Notes: generated from the letters alone by a model not told the origin. A DNA stretch of 12,206 bases from Pseudomonadota bacterium (GCA_023425455.1 JAFACP010000109.1:1-12206), one strand, 5' to 3'. Counted from the stretch's first letter, positions 1 to 7,989 are shown. Numbers and translations are program-made.

Positions 1-1
1 T

Positions 2-622
2 GAGCACGCCGGGCATCGCGGCCATCATGACGGAATGGCGATGCCGGAGATGCCGGTAGATTTGACGCGGTTCGATGGCGTATTGCAGGTTGCCCGCGAG
101 GCGGGAATCGATGCCAGTAAGCTTGAGATCCGTCCGGCAAAAACGGCGGATAAGGCCTGGACGGTAACGGAAATCGATCGCCGCTGGCCGACGCAGGTCG
201 ATGCCGTAGCGGTTGATCCTCACGCTATGCGCGTGCTGGACAGAACCCGCTTTGCTGATTTTCCGCTGATGGCGAAATTGACCCGCTGGGGTGTTGATTT
301 CCATATGGGTATTTTATTTGGCCTGGTTAATCAGCTGCTGCTTATCGCATTTGGCGTGGCATTGTGCGTGCTGATTATTTGGGGATACCGGATGTGGTGG
401 ATGCTCCGCCCGGCGCATTCGACCACGAGCCCGGTGCAGACGCTCTGTCAGAGCTGGCTGGCGTTATCATTGCGGGGAAGGGGAGTCACGCTGCTCATAA
501 GCGTGCTGTTGGGGCTGGCGCTGCCGGTGATGGGCGTGAGCCTCGCCGTGTTTATCGCTGTCGACTGGCTGCGCTGGCGAGCGGCATCAGGTGCGGCGCT
601 CGCCGAATCATCCGCTAAATAA
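2..622 (+). CDS. PepSY-associated TM helix membrane protein (3' part, start outside window)
   Basis: The frame is open from base 2 to a TAA at 620-622, so the gene is cut by the window edge and 206 C-terminal residues are visible. They begin with a His/Met-rich stretch (four His, then three Met, residues 2-17). A PepSY-like alpha/beta segment follows (about 18-85), then a hydrophobic helix introduced by FHMGILFGLVNQ (about 99-128), a short loop, and a second hydrophobic stretch (about 161-190). The H-x-G-x3-G-x2-NQ helix is typical of the PepSY_TM / PiuB-like family of inner-membrane proteins often linked to iron or copper handling. The His/Met-rich segment suggests metal contact, but that is inference. 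Substrate and partners are unknown. The gene ends 2 bp before the convergent yfiB stop with no terminator between them. E. coli K-12 has rplS next to yfiB instead, so this is an accessory gene here. Confidence 0.75.
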   Translation, partial: EHAGHRGHHDGMAMPEMPVDLTRFDGVLQVAREAGIDASKLEIRPAKTADKAWTVTEIDRRWPTQVDAVAVDPHAMRVLDRTRFADFPLMAKLTRWGVDFHMGILFGLVNQLLLIAFGVALCVLIIWGYRMWWMLRPAHSTTSPVQTLCQSWLALSLRGRGVTLLISVLLGLALPVMGVSLAVFIAVDWLRWRAASGAALAESSAK

Positions 623-624
623 GC

Positions 625-1107
625 TTACGGCGTGCTGATAACCACGGCCACCCGGCGGTTTTCAGCACGCCCCTGCGGCGTACCGTTACTGGCGACAGGG
701 TATTTTTTGCCTAATCCCTGCGTGGTGAGGTTGCTGCGCGGGATACGGGCGCCCTGCGCCCAGGCATCGGCAACCACATTCGCGCGTTTTAACGACAGCG
801 TTTCGTTATAGCTGTCTTCGCCGTAATTGTCGGTGTGGCCGTCCATACGCGCATGGGTTAAGCCCGTCGCCGCCAGCCGGGACGCCATTACCTGAATTTG
901 TTGTTCACTTTCCGCCAGCAGGTGCGCGTCGTTTTTATCAAACAGGATCTTATCCGACAGGCCTAGCGACCAGTCGCCGTTCATCTCGTTAAAACCGTAA
1001 GATTTCATGGCAGCGATCTGCTCTGCGGTGAATTTACCCTGTGGTGCCTGGCATCCCGCCATAAACAGCGGTGCCAGTAAGCACAGCGCGAGATATCGCT
1101 TAAACAT
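625..1107 (-). CDS. yfiB: YfiB, OmpA-like outer-membrane lipoprotein of the YfiBNR c-di-GMP system
   Basis: A 160-residue lipoprotein. The signal peptide ends in the lipobox FMAGC with Cys19 as the lipidated residue. An OmpA/Pal-type peptidoglycan-binding domain covers about residues 48-157, with the motif GHTDNYG (Asp93), LSLKRANVV (Arg108) and the closing NRR (150-152). In the family YfiB sits in the outer membrane, binds peptidoglycan and, when activated, sequesters the periplasmic inhibitor YfiR, which frees the cyclase DgcN. The frame stays open upstream to 1419, but that extension lies inside dgcN. The ATG at 1107 gives the expected length and signal peptide and has a purine-rich site (AAGGGAAG) just upstream. 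It starts 13 bp after the dgcN stop, so it is the last gene of the yfiR-dgcN-yfiB operon. Confidence 0.93.
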   Translation of the reverse strand: MFKRYLALCLLAPLFMAGCQAPQGKFTAEQIAAMKSYGFNEMNGDWSLGLSDKILFDKNDAHLLAESEQQIQVMASRLAATGLTHARMDGHTDNYGEDSYNETLSLKRANVVADAWAQGARIPRSNLTTQGLGKKYPVASNGTPQGRAENRRVAVVISTP

Positions 1108-1120
1108 ATCGTCTTCCCTT

Positions 1121-2341
1121 TTAGGATATTGTTGTTGAACGCTGGTTTTTAACCCGGTACATACTGCTGTCGGCTTGCTCCAGTAATGACTCCTGAGAGC
1201 CATTTTCCCACGCCAGAGCAAAACCAATGCTGAGTGACATTGATGCTGTGTGTCCATTATGCAGATCGAATGGACGGATAAACTGCTGCGAGAGTGCAGC
1301 ACAAATGTGTTTAACTTCGGCCTCAGAATGCACGCCATAGAGGACCATCGCAAATTCATCTCCGCCAAGGCGGTATGACTGGTGACGCGTTTCGCCGAAC
1401 TCGACCATTCTGTTGGCAACCTCGATCAGCACGCAGTCGCCTGCAGCGTGTCCCCAGGTGTCATTGATCGCTTTGAAGTTATCACCATCCAGGAACAGCA
1501 GAGCCGAGTTTGTCTTCGCCGATGAGTCGTTCATTAACGCCGCGATACTGTTGCGAAATGCCGCGCGATTAGCAAGACCGGTCAGCGGATCGTGCATTGC
1601 AGTACGCAGCAGCTGGGCGTTCTTTGCCTGCAGCTTGAGCTGCCACTCTTCCATTTCGTCCAGCAGGCTGTTGAAGTCTTCGCCAAAGCGGTGAAACTCT
1701 TCGATGTCGACCTCTCCGACCCGACGGGAGAAGTTGCGGTTTGTCCGAACATCATGAACGACATCGGTAATATTTTGCATCGCTGCGACCATTCCGTGAT
1801 GGAGAGAACGGGTGATGGTTAACGCGACAAAAGAGGTAATCAGAATGCAGCCGGTAAGTACGGCGAACGACATCCAGATAAAGTGGCTGATTAGGGTGTC
1901 GCGGGCGGTAAGGCGTATTTCACCGATCATGTTTCCGTTATGGATAACAGGTTTTGAGATCGGATCCGGAAACAGCCAGCGATTGACCAGCGCGGCCAGG
2001 GTATCGGTGTTGTCCTGCGGGTTCCATGACCAGTGGGCAAAACGTTTTTGCTGTGCATTGAGGAGTTCGGCCGTGGCGAACTGCCCCTGCTTACCCAGGG
2101 TTGAAAGGGTTTCATTGGCGGCCTGCGCGTCATTGAATACCAGTGACGCCTCAAGACTGTGGCTCATCGTTGCGCCGGTTAATTCGAGATTTTTTTGCGC
2201 ATATTGTTTTAAGGTCACCACCGAGGCAAAACAGAGTAACAACCATATAAACGTCATTGTTATTATGACGCTTATCATACTGATACGTCTCAGCGTCCTT
2301 TTAAAGGTTGGACGTGGTGTGGTTGCAAAATCCTTATTCAT
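1121..2341 (-). CDS. dgcN: DgcN (YfiN), membrane diguanylate cyclase
   Basis: A 406-residue inner-membrane enzyme that makes cyclic-di-GMP from two GTP. Visible layout: cytoplasmic N-terminus, TM helix about 22-43, periplasmic sensor about 44-150, TM helix about 153-176, HAMP-like linker about 177-230, then a GGDEF domain (about 245-400) with [21 protein letters not shown] and an intact GGDEF at 326-330. The inhibitory-site position nine residues before the motif reads ETRH rather than RxxD, so product inhibition through a canonical I-site is not expected; the same holds for E. coli YfiN as I recall it. I chose the ATG at 2341, which overlaps the yfiR stop in ATGAATAA. A TTG six codons upstream (2359) is also in frame, but the ATG start matches the family length and has GGA upstream. 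The HAMP and catalytic parts are conserved; the periplasmic domain has drifted. In the family, activity is held off by YfiR and released by YfiB. Confidence 0.93.
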   Translation of the reverse strand: MNKDFATTPRPTFKRTLRRISMISVIITMTFIWLLLCFASVVTLKQYAQKNLELTGATMSHSLEASLVFNDAQAANETLSTLGKQGQFATAELLNAQQKRFAHWSWNPQDNTDTLAALVNRWLFPDPISKPVIHNGNMIGEIRLTARDTLISHFIWMSFAVLTGCILITSFVALTITRSLHHGMVAAMQNITDVVHDVRTNRNFSRRVGEVDIEEFHRFGEDFNSLLDEMEEWQLKLQAKNAQLLRTAMHDPLTGLANRAAFRNSIAALMNDSSAKTNSALLFLDGDNFKAINDTWGHAAGDCVLIEVANRMVEFGETRHQSYRLGGDEFAMVLYGVHSEAEVKHICAALSQQFIRPFDLHNGHTASMSLSIGFALAWENGSQESLLEQADSSMYRVKNQRSTTIS

Positions 2342-2870
2342 GCTTTGTATTCCGTGCAAGCATTAATACATCCGGATTCACTCTTACACCGCTACGGGAG
2401 AGTGCATCCAGATTGACGGAAAATCTCACCCGCGTGTCATCTATTATCAAACAAAAAGCACTGCCAATAAGGCACTCCGGGTTTTGCTCGGCGATTAATA
2501 GCAATGGTCTGCCCTGATATTGACTTATTAATTCAAGTTGATGCGCTGGCGATTCAGTTCCGAAATAAATAGCATCGCACGTGGCTGAAAGTGCTTCCCG
2601 ATCGTCACGGACGATCGCGGGAGTATAAGGTAACAAGCTTTGCTCTTCTTCACTACTGATAGCCTGGGCGTAGCGGGATGAGGCAAATATACAGAGTTTT
2701 GGCTGGCCGGAAAGCGATGGCCATCGGGTATAGCTCACAATACCAGAAACAATCGAACGTACCGATTTATCCGTTTCTGTTAACGCTCCAGCGTTTGCTG
2801 GACCCACAGCAAGGAGCAGTATTAACACCAGAATGGGTCGGCACAAAGAGATCAAGAATACATTTCTCAT
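2334..2870 (-). CDS. yfiR: YfiR, periplasmic inhibitor of DgcN
   Basis: From the ATG at 2870 this is a 178-residue secreted protein with a clear signal peptide (MRN, then a long hydrophobic core, probable cleavage after PANA at about residue 27). Four cysteines remain in the mature part: Cys60, Cys98, Cys133 and Cys140. Their spacings (38 and 7) fit the two disulfides known in YfiR of Pseudomonas aeruginosa. The blocks [11 protein letters not shown] and [19 protein letters not shown] are the family core. YfiR binds the periplasmic domain of DgcN and represses it; reductive stress or YfiB sequestration lifts this. The frame is open upstream to an ATG at 2930 (198 residues), but that would put 20 extra residues before the signal peptide. 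The ribosome site before 2870 is weak. Overlaps dgcN by 8 bp, suggesting translational coupling. Confidence 0.9.
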   Translation of the reverse strand: MRNVFLISLCRPILVLILLLAVGPANAGALTETDKSVRSIVSGIVSYTRWPSLSGQPKLCIFASSRYAQAISSEEEQSLLPYTPAIVRDDREALSATCDAIYFGTESPAHQLELISQYQGRPLLLIAEQNPECLIGSAFCLIIDDTRVRFSVNLDALSRSGVRVNPDVLMLARNTKHE

Positions 2871-3023
2871 CAAAATTCGCCATACCGCTCTGGAAATAGA
2901 TGCCCTTAAGAGTTGTTGGCAGAATATCATTTTTTATCAACGCCGTCATTATGGCAGAAATTCCACCCCGGCGGGTTAGGTTAAATCTTACAGTGGTATT
3001 AATTATGATGGTGAACAATGCCA

Positions 3024-3398
3024 TCAATTAAGCCGGCTGGCTTTCATGCTTTCTACGCTGCCCTCCTCCCAGGCCTCGCGAAGTTTTGCCGTGTTGTCGA
3101 CACTTTCGCAGCTGGCGGGAAATGATTTACCCGCTAATCCCCAGGCATGAATAAGCCCTTCTTCACAAATTTTCTTCTGGCCTTCCACATAACCGCGGAG
3201 ATATTCACTGCGATCAACGGCAGGATCGTTGAAATTATCGGATAGCGTTGGGTTATCTTTAGCGGCAAGACCGTTCATGGCATCCTCTTTACCGGCGGTA
3301 AACCAGCTGGGGCTTGTCCAGTCAGGCTGGAAGGTGTAGGGGTCAATCTGACAGCCCGATAACAGCAACGCCAGCAGCACAGGAGTTGTCGAACGCAT
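3024..3398 (-). CDS. yfiL: YfiL, DUF2799-type lipoprotein
   Basis: A 124-residue protein with a short signal peptide ending in LLSGC, Cys16 being the likely lipidated residue. A strong Shine-Dalgarno AAGGAG lies 7 bases before the ATG. The mature part is polar, with FTAGKEDAMNGLAAKDN and YLRGYVEGQKKIC, the GxxDAxxG/GYxxG pattern of DUF2799 proteins. It has two further cysteines in addition to Cys16. Function is unknown. It lies upstream of yfiR on the same strand with 153 bp between, and is divergent from aroF, the same arrangement as in E. coli. Gene identity rests on position, size and lipobox plus resemblance recalled from E. coli YfiL. Confidence 0.85.
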   Translation of the reverse strand: MRSTTPVLLALLLSGCQIDPYTFQPDWTSPSWFTAGKEDAMNGLAAKDNPTLSDNFNDPAVDRSEYLRGYVEGQKKICEEGLIHAWGLAGKSFPASCESVDNTAKLREAWEEGSVESMKASRLN

Positions 3399-3417
3399 AG
3401 TGAAGCTCCTTTTTCCG

Positions 3418-3456
3418 CAGCATGTTTCAACAGCATGCTTTTACAGCATAGCCTGG
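3418..3456. repeat. Three direct repeats with a 13-bp period, CAGCAT(G/A)
   Basis: CAGCATG starts at 3418 and at 3431, and CAGCATA at 3444, so three copies are spaced exactly 13 bp apart. The six-base spacers (TTTCAA, CTTTTA, GCCTGG) are less alike. The array lies 20-58 bp upstream of the yfiL start, in the yfiL/aroF divergent region. On the minus strand one copy contains TATGCT (3450-3445), which could serve as a -10 for yfiL, though no good -35 lies upstream. Function unknown. Confidence 0.6.
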
Positions 3457-3471
3457 CCAGCCAGATGCGAA

Positions 3472-3489
3472 TGTAATTAAAAGTTTACG
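3472..3489 (+). promoter_or_regulatory. Upstream TyrR box of aroF
   Basis: TGTAAT-TAAAAG-TTTACG matches the TyrR consensus TGTAAA-N6-TTTACA at 10 of 12 fixed bases, including the key G and C. In E. coli a remote TyrR box helps TyrR repress aroF with tyrosine. It lies 36 bp upstream of the second box (start of one to end of the other gap), and also 74 bp upstream of the divergent yfiL start. Confidence 0.75.
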
Positions 3490-3524
3490 TATTTTGCGAC
3501 CTTATTTTGCGGTAAATGCGCATC

Positions 3525-3542
3525 TGTAAATAAAAGTGTACA
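3525..3542 (+). promoter_or_regulatory. Promoter-proximal TyrR box of aroF
   Basis: TGTAAA-TAAAAG-TGTACA matches the TyrR consensus at 11 of 12 fixed bases and shares its six-base spacer with the upstream box. It ends 9 bases before the proposed -35 hexamer, where bound TyrR hexamer would block the promoter. It is probably the strong box. A weak third box may lie between the two, but I could not place one convincingly. Confidence 0.82.
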
Positions 3543-3551
3543 TATTTTGGA

Positions 3552-3579
3552 TTGAAATCTTTACTTATTGTGGTATCGT
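3552..3579 (+). promoter_or_regulatory. Predicted sigma-70 promoter of aroF-tyrA
   Basis: TTGAAA (3552-3557) and TATCGT (3574-3579) with a 16-base spacer. This agrees with the E. coli aroF promoter as I recall it and places transcription start near 3586, giving a leader of about 50 nt. The start site is inferred. Confidence 0.65.
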
Positions 3580-3636
3580 GGCTTCACCTCTGAGAGGACA
3601 CTCACTATCGCAAACGAGCATTACAGGATCGCCATC

Positions 3637-4707
3637 ATGCAAAAAGACGCGCTGAACAACGTACACATTACCGATGAACTGGTTTTAATTACTCCGGATC
3701 AACTGAAAGCGGAATTCCCGCTGAGCGATGCGCAGGAAGCGCAGATTGAGCACTCCCGCCAGACTATTTCCAATATTATCGCCGGTCGCGATCCGCGTCT
3801 TCTGGTGGTATGTGGCCCTTGCTCTATCCACGATCCTGAAACCGCAATTGAGTATGCGCGTCGATTTAAAGCATTGGCTGAAGAGGTCAGCGATAGCCTC
3901 TATCTGGTCATGCGCGTCTATTTTGAGAAACCTCGTACCACCGTTGGCTGGAAAGGGTTAATCAACGATCCGCATATGGATGGCTCATTTGATGTGGAAG
4001 CTGGTCTGAAAATTGCGCGTCGTCTGCTGGTAGAGCTGGTCAGCATGGGGCTGCCGCTGGCAACCGAAGCGCTGGATCCAAATAGCCCGCAATACCTGGG
4101 GGATCTGTTTAGCTGGTCTGCAATTGGCGCGCGTACCACCGAATCACAAACTCACCGTGAAATGGCCTCTGGCCTGTCGATGCCCGTTGGCTTTAAAAAC
4201 GGTACGGACGGTAGCCTGGCAACGGCGATTAACGCCATGCGCGCCGCGGCGATGCCACACCGTTTTGTCGGCATTAACCAGGCGGGGCAGGTTTGTCTGC
4301 TGCAGACTCAGGGCAACCCGGACGGCCATGTGATCCTGCGCGGTGGCAAAGCACCGAACTACAGCCCGGCGGATGTGGCACAGTGTGAAAAAGAGATGGA
4401 ACAGGCGGGACTGCGTCCGTCTCTGATGGTAGATTGCAGCCATGGTAACTCCAATAAAGATTACCGTCGTCAGCCTGCGGTTGCCGAGTCTGTGGTCGCG
4501 CAAATCAAAGATGGCAATCGCTCTATTATCGGTCTGATGATTGAAAGCAATATTCATGAAGGCAATCAGTCGTCGGAACAACCACGCAGTGCAATGAAGC
4601 ATGGCGTATCCGTTACGGATGCCTGCATCAGCTGGGAAACCACGGATGCGCTGCTGCGTGAGATCCATAAAGATTTAAACGGCCAGCTGGCGGCGCGTCT
4701 GGCTTAA
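3637..4707 (+). CDS. aroF: AroF, tyrosine-sensitive DAHP synthase
   Basis: A 356-residue cytoplasmic enzyme, the length of E. coli AroF. It condenses phosphoenolpyruvate and erythrose 4-phosphate to 3-deoxy-D-arabino-heptulosonate 7-phosphate, the first step of the shikimate pathway. The class I barrel shows [13 protein letters not shown] (metal-ligand Cys62 counting Met1), [43 protein letters not shown] and [16 protein letters not shown]. The N-terminal MQKDALNN keeps Asn8, known to be needed for feedback inhibition by tyrosine, so the enzyme should be tyrosine-regulated. The frame is open upstream to 3568, but that extension runs across the -10 region. The ATG at 3637 has AGGA 8 bases before it and matches the family. 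First gene of an operon with tyrA, 10 bp downstream; repressed by TyrR through the boxes upstream. Confidence 0.98.
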   Translation: MQKDALNNVHITDELVLITPDQLKAEFPLSDAQEAQIEHSRQTISNIIAGRDPRLLVVCGPCSIHDPETAIEYARRFKALAEEVSDSLYLVMRVYFEKPRTTVGWKGLINDPHMDGSFDVEAGLKIARRLLVELVSMGLPLATEALDPNSPQYLGDLFSWSAIGARTTESQTHREMASGLSMPVGFKNGTDGSLATAINAMRAAAMPHRFVGINQAGQVCLLQTQGNPDGHVILRGGKAPNYSPADVAQCEKEMEQAGLRPSLMVDCSHGNSNKDYRRQPAVAESVVAQIKDGNRSIIGLMIESNIHEGNQSSEQPRSAMKHGVSVTDACISWETTDALLREIHKDLNGQLAARLA

Positions 4708-4717
4708 GAGGTTAGTT

Positions 4718-5839
4718 ATGGTTGCTGAATTGACCGCGTTACGCGATCAAATAGATGAAGTTGATAAGGCGCTGCTGGATCTGCTGGCTCGTCGTATGTC
4801 GCTGGTTGCCGAAGTCGGTGAGGTTAAAAGTAAATACGGCCTGCCGATTTACGTGCCGGAACGTGAAGCGGCGATGCTGGCCTCACGGCGAAAAGAGGCG
4901 CAGGCGCTGGGTGTATCACCGGATCTCATTGAAGACGTACTGCGTCGGGTGATGCGTGAATCCTACTCCAGTGAGAACGATAAGGGTTTCAAAACCCTTT
5001 GTCCGTCACTGCGCCCGGTGGTTATCGTGGGGGGCGGTGGCCAGATGGGGCGTTTGTTCGAAAAAATGCTGACCCTTTCTGGCTATCAGGTTCGTATTCT
5101 GGAAAAAAATGACTGGTCACGCGCGTCTGAGCTGATGGCGGATGCGGGTATGGTTATCGTCAGCGTGCCGATCCATGTGACGGAACAGATTATCGCTAGG
5201 CTTCCCGCTCTGCCGGAAGATTGCATTCTGGTTGATTTGGCCTCGGTAAAAAATGGTCCGCTGCAGGCGATGTTAGCTGCGCATCGTGGCCCGGTACTTG
5301 GTCTGCACCCGATGTTCGGCCCGGACAGCGGGAGTCTCGCCAAGCAGGTGGTGGTGTACTGCGATGGTCGTCAGCCGGAAGCGTACCAGTGGTTCCTGGA
5401 GCAGATCCAGGTGTGGGGCGCGCGTTTGCACCGTATCAGCGCGGTTGAACACGATCAGAATATGGCATTCATACAGGCGTTGCGTCACTTTGCGACCTTT
5501 GCTTACGGTCTGCATCTGGCGGAAGAGAACGTCCAGCTGGAGCAACTTCTGGCGCTCTCTTCACCAATTTATCGCCTGGAGCTGGCGATGGTAGGGCGCC
5601 TGTTTGCTCAGGATCCACAGCTTTATGCGGACATTATCATGTCCTCGGAGAACAATCTGGCTCTTATCAGACGCTATTATCAGCGATTTGGCGAAGCGAT
5701 CGCCTTGCTGGAGCAGGGGGATAAGCAGGCGTTTATCGACAGTTTCCGTAAAGTGGAGCACTGGTTTGGCGATTACGCGCAGCGTTTTCAGAGTGAGAGC
5801 CGTACGCTGCTGCGCCAGGCGAATGACAGTCGCCAGTAA
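4718..5839 (+). CDS. tyrA: TyrA, bifunctional chorismate mutase / prephenate dehydrogenase
   Basis: 373 residues, the E. coli length. The N-terminal AroQ chorismate mutase domain (about 1-90) carries [19 protein letters not shown] and Lys37. The dehydrogenase domain begins with the NAD-binding loop [14 protein letters not shown] (102-114) and has HPMFGPD with catalytic His197, His245, and Arg294 in the prephenate site. It turns chorismate into prephenate and then oxidatively decarboxylates that to 4-hydroxyphenylpyruvate, the tyrosine precursor; tyrosine inhibits it. An AAGAGG site overlapping the aroF stop region precedes the ATG. It is co-transcribed with aroF under TyrR control and closed by the hairpin at 5858-5882. 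Confidence 0.98.
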   Translation: MVAELTALRDQIDEVDKALLDLLARRMSLVAEVGEVKSKYGLPIYVPEREAAMLASRRKEAQALGVSPDLIEDVLRRVMRESYSSENDKGFKTLCPSLRPVVIVGGGGQMGRLFEKMLTLSGYQVRILEKNDWSRASELMADAGMVIVSVPIHVTEQIIARLPALPEDCILVDLASVKNGPLQAMLAAHRGPVLGLHPMFGPDSGSLAKQVVVYCDGRQPEAYQWFLEQIQVWGARLHRISAVEHDQNMAFIQALRHFATFAYGLHLAEENVQLEQLLALSSPIYRLELAMVGRLFAQDPQLYADIIMSSENNLALIRRYYQRFGEAIALLEQGDKQAFIDSFRKVEHWFGDYAQRFQSESRTLLRQANDSRQ

Positions 5840-5857
5840 TGTAATGATGTATATACT

Positions 5858-5882
5858 AAAAGCCAGCATTGCTGGCTTTTTT
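5858..5882 (+). terminator. Rho-independent terminator of aroF-tyrA
   Basis: AAAAGCCAGC (5858-5867), loop ATT, GCTGGCTTTT (5871-5880), then more T. It begins 18 bp after the tyrA stop. The A-tract before the stem also makes it plausible in the opposite direction. It sits between tyrA and the lactonase gene, so it should reduce read-through into the latter. Confidence 0.88.
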
Positions 5883-5899
5883 CATTTTGGGGAATGGTC

Positions 5900-6772
5900 A
5901 TGGCTGAACCGCAGCTGTTGTTTGAATACACCGGACATTTACCGGAATGCCCTACCTGGAGCACACGGGAGCAGGCGCTTTACTGGACGGATATTCTTGA
6001 GGGCGAGCTCCATCGTTATCATCTGCCAACCGGCGAGCACACGGTTTTATCCTTTCATGAAGAGGTGGGATGTTTTGCTCTGCGTGAACACGGTGGTTTT
6101 ATCGTCGCGATGCGTCATGCCATCTGGCTCACGGATAAGCACGGGCTGCTCCAGCGCAAAGTGTGCGATAACCCGTCTAACCCGCAGCTTGCACGCTTTA
6201 ATGACGGCGGAACCGATCGCGCTGGTCGCTTCTACGCAGGCACGTTTTGGGGGCCAGGAGACTACAACGGCGCCCTGCTGATGCGTATTGATAATGACCT
6301 GACGCCGAAAGTTATCCAGTGTGATATTCACGGGCACAATGGACTGGCCTTTAGCCCGGATGACCGGTGGATGTTTACTTCCGATACACCGAACGGGGTC
6401 ATTTACCGTACGCCGCTGGATGAGCAGGGAGAACCCGGCCTGCGTGAAGTTTTCAGGCAATTTGCACCGGGAGAGGGGATCCCCGACGGCGCGGCAATGG
6501 ACGTGGAAGGGTGCTACTGGAGTGCGCTGTTTGATGGCTGGCGCATTGCCCGTTTTTCACCACAGGGGGAGCTGCTGGAAGCGTATCGTCTGCCCGTGCG
6601 TTGCCCGACAATGGTCTGTTTTGGTGGAGAGGATATGAAGACGTTGTTTATTACCACCACCCGGGAAAATATGGCTGCGGATGAGGTGGCGAAGTATCCG
6701 CTTTCCGGCGCTATCTTCACCCTGCCGGTAAAGGTGGCAGGGATGAAGAAAAGCCGCTTTATCGAACGTTAA
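5900..6772 (+). CDS. SMP-30/gluconolactonase/LRE (regucalcin-like) family lactonase
   Basis: From the ATG at 5900 the product has 290 residues, the usual length for this six-bladed propeller family. Metal ligands expected from regucalcin are in place: Glu16 in GHLPECP, Asn147 in GHNGLAF, Asp196 in [14 protein letters not shown] (99-110) gives the Arg and Asn that hold the substrate. Related enzymes hydrolyse aldonolactones such as glucono- or xylonolactone; the actual substrate here is not predictable. No signal peptide is seen, so it is likely cytosolic. GGGGA at 5889-5893 is 6 bases before 5900 but directly abuts the other in-frame ATG at 5894, so I prefer 5900. The gene lies after the tyrA terminator and its stop overlaps that of the convergent pheA by 4 bp. 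E. coli K-12 has no gene here. By eye its base and codon use resemble its neighbours. Confidence 0.88.
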   Translation: MAEPQLLFEYTGHLPECPTWSTREQALYWTDILEGELHRYHLPTGEHTVLSFHEEVGCFALREHGGFIVAMRHAIWLTDKHGLLQRKVCDNPSNPQLARFNDGGTDRAGRFYAGTFWGPGDYNGALLMRIDNDLTPKVIQCDIHGHNGLAFSPDDRWMFTSDTPNGVIYRTPLDEQGEPGLREVFRQFAPGEGIPDGAAMDVEGCYWSALFDGWRIARFSPQGELLEAYRLPVRCPTMVCFGGEDMKTLFITTTRENMAADEVAKYPLSGAIFTLPVKVAGMKKSRFIER

Positions 6773-7929
6773 GCCGGATCAACCGGAACCACATTTTCGC
6801 CTGGATAGCAGCCGAGAACCTTCATCGAACGGGTGATTTCACCCAGTTCGTGCAGCGCCTTCTGCATGGAGGCAGATTCGAGGTTGGCCTGAATATCCAG
6901 ATAGAACATCTCTTCCCATGGGTTCCCGTGAATCGGGCGGGATTCCAGTTTGGTCATAATCAGGTTGTGATTACGCAGTACCAGCAGGGCTTCAACCAGC
7001 GCACCCGCCTGTTGTCCGGTCGCCATCAGGAGCGTGGTCTTGGCCGGAACCTGGTCAGAGACATTGATAGCCTTGCGCGCCAGTACCACGAAACGGGTAA
7101 TATTTTGCGTCTGGTTTGCCAGATTGCGCTCCAGAACCTGTAAACCATACAGTGCGCCGCCAGCTTCGCTGCCGAGAGCCGCTACCGTCGGGGTGTTCGC
7201 CTGCGCGACTTTCTCCATCGCTGCAGAGGTGCTTTCCGTATATTCAATCTTCCAGTTCGGGTAGCGGTTCAGGAACTGACTACACTGCTGGAATGGTTGA
7301 GGATGGCTATAGACCGTCTCAATTTTACTCAAGTCAGTGGAGCCTGAAACCAGCACGCAGTGATCGATAGGGATGGTCAGCTCGCCGACAAGGAACAGGC
7401 TGGTGTGTTGCAGCAGATCGTAGACGTCATTGATGGCGCCGGAGCTGGTGTTTTCAATCGGAACGACGGCGTAATCTGCCTGACCGGTTTCGACCTGGTT
7501 AAAAATGTCGGCAAACTTTGCGCACCCGCTCTCAATAAACTCTTCAAAATGGCGGGCAGCGTACTGGCGTGCTGCCAGATGGGAGTAGGAACCCTTCGGG
7601 CCGAGAAAAGCGATGCGCGCAGAGTGCGGGTTGGTTTTATTGAGATGCTGCTGCAGCAGCGCTTGCTGGGTGAGGACCGAATCTTCGATGATAAGCTGGA
7701 ACAGACGGGTGATGTAATGTGCATCGAGATGGTGCGCTTTACCAAGCTGAATCAGCCTGTCCAGCAGATCGCGCTCGCGATCGATGTCGCGTACGGGGCG
7801 ATGGGAGTCCAGTTTTGCTTTACCTACTTCGACGGCGAGAGCGCGACGCTCTGCCAGCAACGCCAGCAATTTTTCGTCCAGCGCGCTGATTTTCACGCGC
7901 AGATCCAGTAATGGGTTATCCGGTGTCAT
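6769..7929 (-). CDS. pheA: PheA, bifunctional chorismate mutase / prephenate dehydratase
   Basis: 386 residues, the E. coli length. The N-terminal AroQ mutase (1-about 95) has the full active-site set Arg11, Arg28, Lys39, Asp48, Arg51, Glu52, Ser84 and Gln88. The dehydratase domain starts near [14 protein letters not shown] (104-117) and has Thr278 in the TRF motif. The C-terminal ACT domain has GALV (309-312) and ESRP (329-332), the phenylalanine-binding sites for feedback inhibition. It makes phenylpyruvate from chorismate via prephenate. The frame continues upstream to 8016, but that part would run through the attenuator; the ATG at 7929 with AGGCAACACT before it is the family start. Expression is controlled by the pheL attenuator. 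Its stop overlaps the lactonase stop within TTAA, with no terminator downstream. Confidence 0.98.
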   Translation of the reverse strand: MTPDNPLLDLRVKISALDEKLLALLAERRALAVEVGKAKLDSHRPVRDIDRERDLLDRLIQLGKAHHLDAHYITRLFQLIIEDSVLTQQALLQQHLNKTNPHSARIAFLGPKGSYSHLAARQYAARHFEEFIESGCAKFADIFNQVETGQADYAVVPIENTSSGAINDVYDLLQHTSLFLVGELTIPIDHCVLVSGSTDLSKIETVYSHPQPFQQCSQFLNRYPNWKIEYTESTSAAMEKVAQANTPTVAALGSEAGGALYGLQVLERNLANQTQNITRFVVLARKAINVSDQVPAKTTLLMATGQQAGALVEALLVLRNHNLIMTKLESRPIHGNPWEEMFYLDIQANLESASMQKALHELGEITRSMKVLGCYPGENVVPVDPA

Positions 7930-7960
7930 AGTGTTGCCTGTCTCATTTATCGTTATCAAT

Positions 7961-7989
7961 AAAAAAGGCCTCCCGGTTTGGGAGGCCTT
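7961..7989 (-). terminator. pheA attenuator (intrinsic terminator in the leader)
   Basis: On the minus strand AAGGCCTCCC and GGGAGGCCTT form a perfect 10-bp stem around a 5-base loop, followed by a T run (As at 7961-7966 on the plus strand). It lies between pheL and pheA, 32 bp before the pheA start. It is the 3:4 hairpin of the phenylalanine attenuator and stops transcription when phenylalanyl-tRNA is plentiful. Confidence 0.93.

Noticed and set aside
1108..1419. N-terminal extension of YfiB by 104 residues
   Set aside because: The extension lies in dgcN coding sequence and would remove the lipoprotein signal; the ATG at 1107 is clearly the start.
1812..2366. Plus-strand open frame of 184 codons opposite the N-terminal half of dgcN
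   Set aside because: Overlaps the membrane domain of a well-supported gene; hydrophobic-helix codons often leave the reverse strand open.
3568..3636. N-terminal extension of AroF by 23 residues
   Set aside because: Its start falls just before the predicted -10, upstream of the transcription start, so it would not be in the mRNA.
4144..4668. Long minus-strand open frame of 174 codons antisense to aroF
   Set aside because: It lies wholly inside conserved aroF, its product has no recognisable motif or signal, and the open frame follows from aroF codon bias.
5604..6281. Plus-strand open frame of 225 codons spanning the tyrA end, the terminator and the lactonase start
   Set aside because: It crosses two real genes and a terminator in another frame and gives an Arg/Cys/Ser-rich sequence unlike any family I know.
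7360..7911. Plus-strand open frame of 183 codons antisense to pheA
   Set aside because: Shadow of a certain gene; no family resemblance and no ribosome site of note.
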